A DNA stretch of 64,000 nt from contig NC_067161.1 of assembly GCF_903995435.1 (NCBI RefSeq), positions 16,139,606 through 16,203,605 on the forward strand. The letters run 5' to 3'. Below, piece after piece: positions 28,401 through 34,400 of this stretch. How positions within the stretch are numbered: position 1 is the stretch's first letter; each line of letters begins with the position of its first letter. The notes under the pieces are model-generated. The model worked only from the letters and a program-made list of their open reading frames with translations. It searched no databases and had not been told where the DNA came from. Source of the stretch: Acomys russatus (taxonomy: Eukaryota; Chordata; Mammalia; Rodentia; Muridae). A program made the position numbers and the translations under genes.

Positions 28401-31400
28401 GAACAGCCAGTGATCTTAACACTACATCATTTCTCCAGTCTCAATATATATTACTAGCAAATGACAAGTGGTACAAATTTAAAAGGGCAGAGTTGAACTT
28501 TAATAAAAGATCTGAAGGGGGCAACAAATTTTGTTACTGTAATGGTTTAAAAAAAAAAAAAAATCAAGAGGCTTATCATTGGCCATGCCAAGTAGCATGG
28601 GTGGGGAAGACACCTAGAGGTCCACTAGCCTTGTGGTCCAAATGCCGTGGGAGCCACTATGATGTGCAAGTGTGTGATGGAGTGATGACAGAAAGAGAAG
28701 CAAAACGGTTTGAGCACTATGAAGAGAGGTGGAACTGGAGATGCAAGGATGGAAAGGAACAGCCTGATGTGAGTAGCCTGCCCAGCCACCAGAGGCCATG
28801 CTCAAGTCCCAGCTGGTGCTGCTGCTCAGAGCTATGATGTCAGAGGGTCAGATTACCACTAAAGACTATGAGGAAGTTCTTGGTCTGGGCTGCAGCCTGG
28901 AGCCATGTTGCTGTGCAAGGGCTATGCAGAACTGGCCCTGCCCCTCACTGGCTGTACCACTCTGGAGAGCTGGCCCTGCACCACGCCTGAGCAGCTCAGT
29001 GGCGCTGACCCTGGTGCTGTGGGCATAGGCTCCTTGGCTAGATGAAAGAAACAGCAAAGGAGTAAGGGAAGAGGGGGAGGAGGCAGCCAGCAGTACAGCA
29101 AGAAAGCATAAGAGCAATGGAAATATATGTGAGCAATGGGCATTTTCATATTTTAGTGACAATTTCACAAATGTGCATATATGCCAAAACTCATCCTATT
29201 GCAGTTTAAACACATGCATTTTATTACGTACCAATTATAGTTCACTAAAATGCCTTTGTTTTCTCCTCCAAAAAACAACCAAACTATCTATCTTTAAAAA
29301 CAGATAAATTACTTCCCTGTATTTTTCCTGCCTTGTGAGATCAAGCTTCTTGACTGCCAGTAGGAGACACTGCCTCCACTTTGAGGCCGCTTGTTTCCTA
29401 CAAACTGTTCCTTCTTTGTTAGCTGAGCATCCCTGAAGCCTTATTCCGGGGCCTCTTCCTTCAACACTGAATCCAAAATTATGTTGGTGCAAAGGAGTTG
29501 CAGGTTTGGACTGTGAATGTTAAATAATTATAAATAGGCTTAAAGCAAATTTTATTAATCAAAATAGGAACCATTACAAATCAACATATTTTGCCAGTAA
29601 GAAATTACTTTAATTACTCTTTTAGTGTGGAGACCCATTCTTTGGAATTAAAACATGTTCTTAGAAAGCAATTTCCAGATCCTGTTGGTTATAGGAGTGC
29701 TTTTTCACTGTGAAACACTATCAAGGTACTTGAAGAAGTGCTTTAGAACTTCTCTTTAGTTCAACCACTTAGCTGGTCACCAGCAATTGTCATTTTTCTG
29801 TCACATGGCACAATCTGATCAAAAAATGATTCATCAAAAAAAATTTTTTAAAGAAATAAAAAAGAAAGGATTCATCATTGTAAAGAGTAAGAGAGAAAAC
29901 AATTCAAAACAGTTTTCTAAAAAAATTTCTATCAGCTCATGAGGAATCCATTCACTGAGCCTTTTGCCTTTTCCAACTGGCTTCCAATGTCAAATGACCA
30001 TGAATAAGCTCACGCTGAGTTCTCCGGCAACTTCTGTAGTTAGCTGTAAGAGGATCAGTTTCAGTGACTATTTTCCAAGGATCACTGTCAACTTCTGATG
30101 ACCTGCCACAATGCTCTTCAACTTCAGGGCTCTCAATTCCTTGCAAACTTTACTGAAGCACCACTGCACTGTACACTAGCAATTTGTGGGCCAGTAACAG
30201 CAGAGATCCATTTTTATACTCAAACAAGAAAACCACAGCTTAGCAGGTGGCTGTAACCCATGTAAAGGGAGGAGAGAACCTACACAATGTTTAACCTCCA
30301 CACATGTGCCACAGCACATTCACAGTATTAAACAAGTAAAATGTTAAAAAAAAAAAAAACACTCAAATTTGCTTTTTGTCTTCATCATTTCCATAATATA
30401 AATCTAAAATAAGCAGTAATTTCACTATCAAAACGCATACTAAGAAATTCATATTAAAATGATTTATAACATAACCACATGTTAAGAATATCAAATGACA
30501 AATATCCAAAATGCAAAACTACAATATAGATGGGCGTGGTGGCGCATGCCTTTAACCCCAGCACCTGGGGGAGGCAGAGGGAGGCGGATCTCTGTGAGTT
30601 CAAGGCCAGCCTGGTTTACAAAACGAGTCCAGGAAAGCCAAAGTTACACAGTGAAACCCTGTCTCCAAAAAAAAAACCCAAAAACTACAGTACTTTTACA
30701 CCAACCAAATAGTTTGGGTCTCACAATTTACAAGTGTATTCTTATCTTTTCCTAAGCCAATTCTAAACACCAGATTCCTGCATACTACATAATTTTAGTG
30801 TGCTCATTTCTCAGATTAAAAAAAAATAAAACAAACCTAGAGTTGACAGGGCACATGCATGTAGGCTGCACGAGATCACAGAGCCAATGACAAGTGTATA
30901 TGCAACAGGTACGTCTTCCTCACTGTCTGCCATCCAGCCACGCCTTATTCTTCAGTCACCATCTATCTGACAACAAACGCCCACTTCTTACCTTTATATA
31001 TGTCTACAAAGCCTTTCCAGAAAGGCACTATAAGTAACACCAAACCAACAGAAAGCAAATTAAACATGTCTCCAACAGACTTTTACTCTAGCTGTCCCTT
31101 TCCAGTGCTGTTGGAGTTTAAGACTAGACCCACTGTCACAAGTTTCATACTATCTTCTGCTTTCTTCTCTCCTTAATTCCTCTTGCATAATTAAAAAAAA
31201 AAAAAAAAAAGTGGTTTTGCCCAAGGGATCTGATCTTTGCCCTCAATTTCTGGTAGATAATTTGTGTCATAGTTGACAGGAGTTCTTTTTTTAGGACAAG
31301 CGCTGACCAAACCTGGTTCAGGGTTTTGGGTTAGGGTAATGATTTTGGGTCACAGGTTACCAGTGGAACTAGAAATTATCAGTCATGCCTAAATAATGAA

Positions 31401-34400
31401 GCATCAATAAATACTGTGGGTACTAAAGAGTGGGAGCCTTCTCACTTTGAGTGGTGCACACATATGGAGGCCAGGAGAACATCCTATCCTGAGGATAACA
31501 GAAGCTATATTTTAGAACCTTCACAGATTATCCTGTGTCTCCTTTTAATCTGTATTCTTTCCCTATAATAAATCACAATTGTGAATTTGATAGCTTTTTG
31601 TTTTGTTTTGTTTTTCCAAGACAGGGTTCCTCTGTGGACGTCCTGGCTGTCCTGGAACTTGTAGACGTAGGCTGGCCTGGAATTCACAGAGATCAGCCTG
31701 CCTCAGCCTCCCAAGTGCTGAGATTAAAGACCTGTGCCACTATGTCTGGCAGAATTTGATAGCGTTTGTTGAACTTGATGAGCCCTTCTGATAAACTGTC
31801 AGGCCTATGATGGCTGGGGGAAATCCCTGAATTTGCTGTTGGTGCTGAAAGGAGTTTTATGTCTCACAGCACATGCCCAACTCTGGGTGCATACCAATTT
31901 ACTTATGGTAATCAAGTTCTACCAACTGTTTCTCTGTACAGATTCCAGACACTCAGACATTGGAGAAATTAAGTAAAATCTTCTGCCATGGCTCCAACAT
32001 CTTAGCTTTCTCCAGAGGCTGCTTAGGAGTGAGTGGAAAGTGGCAGCGGGGGGAGGGGTATCTTAAAAGACACAGACCTGGGAAAGTTGCTGGTCCCACG
32101 GAGTGGGCACAGGCTTTGGAACCTGACACTCACAATGATCAAAGCTTTCTTAAGCCTCATGATTGAAAGCACAAGCAGAAAACATCTGAAGCAATTGTGA
32201 AGGGTAAGACAGAAAGGGGGAAAGTAATCTATGTACCACACGTCAGACTAAGAACCACCTTTCCCAAACCACTTTTCATCACACTACCATCACTGTGTGT
32301 ATTTCTCAGTCACATCTAGAACATCCAGCCAAGTCGAGCTTAAAAAGAACAGCTAATAGTCTCTGACTCCAGAGCCACTGGGGGCTTTTTCCAATATCAT
32401 TGTTAGGTGTAAAACAATAACAACAGTGTATGCAGAAAATAATATGGCGCCAGTTCTCTTTAACAAGCTAGCTCCCTAATGATTGACACAGAGAGACTAT
32501 GATTTATTACTAAGCTGTAAGCACTACGCTGGGCAGATTCTGAGCTATTCTAATCCTACTACCCTTCAAACCCACGTAAAAGCTCTTTACTCGCCCATCA
32601 GGTGACTCCCTGTCGGCTTCTGCTCCATCAGTCATCGGCTCCCTACCTTGTGGCCCCTCCCAGATCCCAAGCCTAGGAACCTAAGCTCCGCCTACCTCTC
32701 TTCTCCCCAGTCACAAGCTTCAGCAACTTTATTAACCAATCAACTTTAAATTAGGTAGAGCAAGGGTTACACAACAAACACAGGTGTTTGTTAGGCGGGC
32801 ATCCAGATCTTGGGAGGCCAGTAATTAGCATAAGGGTACACAGCACCAGACCAAGCCTCAACTTATTCCCAATTCTATCTTTCCTCATTCTGCACCTCCA
32901 CCTGGAATGCCTCCTCAAAGGTAACCCAGATCCGCCTCTCACTACTTCCTAACTAGGAAGATTGTGACTGAATCTCTAGGAATATCGTCCTCTGCCTTCC
33001 AGGAAGCCAAGGAGTGGACTGAAGGGGAAAAGCATGGACAGTCCACACTCTCGGCATTGCCCTGTGGACAATTATATCACCGAGCTACATAATTACCAAG
33101 TGTGATAAAGACACTGAAACAATGCCCTAAAAATGTCACGCTAGTGTATATTTCTAGGACTGATATGACTCGTTTGGGGATCAACATATAATGTTTCTAA
33201 TATTGCACTTGGGTATGAAGGAGGTTTCCAGGACTTGGCAATTTACCAGGCATCATATTTCCAAGTCCAAAAAAAGTTCCAAATTCTCCTACATCTCCTA
33301 ATTTACTCAAGACTTATACCTGCACTATGAACATCTGATTATCTATTTCCAACTCACAATAAGTTCTCCCTATTAGGTCCTTCTTGTAAAAATTCTGCAC
33401 AAGGCATATTTACCTAAAGTGGTAATAAAAACCCTTAAAAACAAACAAGCAAAAAGGTAAGTCAAAAGATAAAATGTGAGTCTATTTCTGGTTCTAAATA
33501 CCTTTTAAAACTAATAATAATGCCGGGCGGTGGCGGCGCACACCTTTAATCCCAGCACTCAGGAGGAGGAGGCAGGCGGAGGCAGCCTGGTCTACAAAGT
33601 GAGTCTAGGACAGCCAAGGCTACACAGAGAAACCCTGTCTCAAAAAAAAAAAAAAAACAAGTAATAATAAAGCAGTGAGTTCGTGGGACCAGAGGATCCA
33701 TGTAAATCTACAAGGAGAATGTGACAGATACACTGTCATCAACCCCCTGCCTACTTCGTCATCTGCTATCCAAAACTTCCCCTGAGCTCTTTTCACATCA
33801 ATCTTAGGACGCAGGAACAGGCTTTTGCAGTATGTTACGGTCTTCTACAATTTCTTGCATTGCCCAGAATTTCTAGACTGTAGTCTTCCTTTCCTCTTCA
33901 CCTAGACATCGACAGTGCCTACAATTCCCGCTAGAGTCTCACGTTCCTGGGAGTACAAGGCAAGGGAGTTTGCCCCGAGGTGTTAAGTACCATCACTAGG
34001 AAACAAGTAACAAGTCAAAGTGGAGGCTCCACACCGAATACCGACTGAGTAACCCCTTTCTGTGCTCCCGCGATACTCCGGGACTGATTCTACCATAACA
34101 GTTTTCACGTGTGCAGTAATTACCGCACGCCCTAAAAGGACAAGGGTGGTAGCTGATGTCGCCCTGCAGCCCCAGAACGCTCCGCCACGGTAGACGCTCA
34201 GTAGGGAGGCGCAATAGATGTCTGTGGGATGAAGACACGCACGGTGCAGGAGGCACCTGGCAGTCGCTACCGCATCCCTCCCGCGCAGCCCGCGCCCTAG
34301 CCCAAGGCTCCTCCAATGAGGCTGCGCGCACCCGGGTCGCGCCGCGCCCCGACCCGCCCGCCCGCCTCCGGCCAATGACAGTCCTCCAGCCGCGCTGCCG

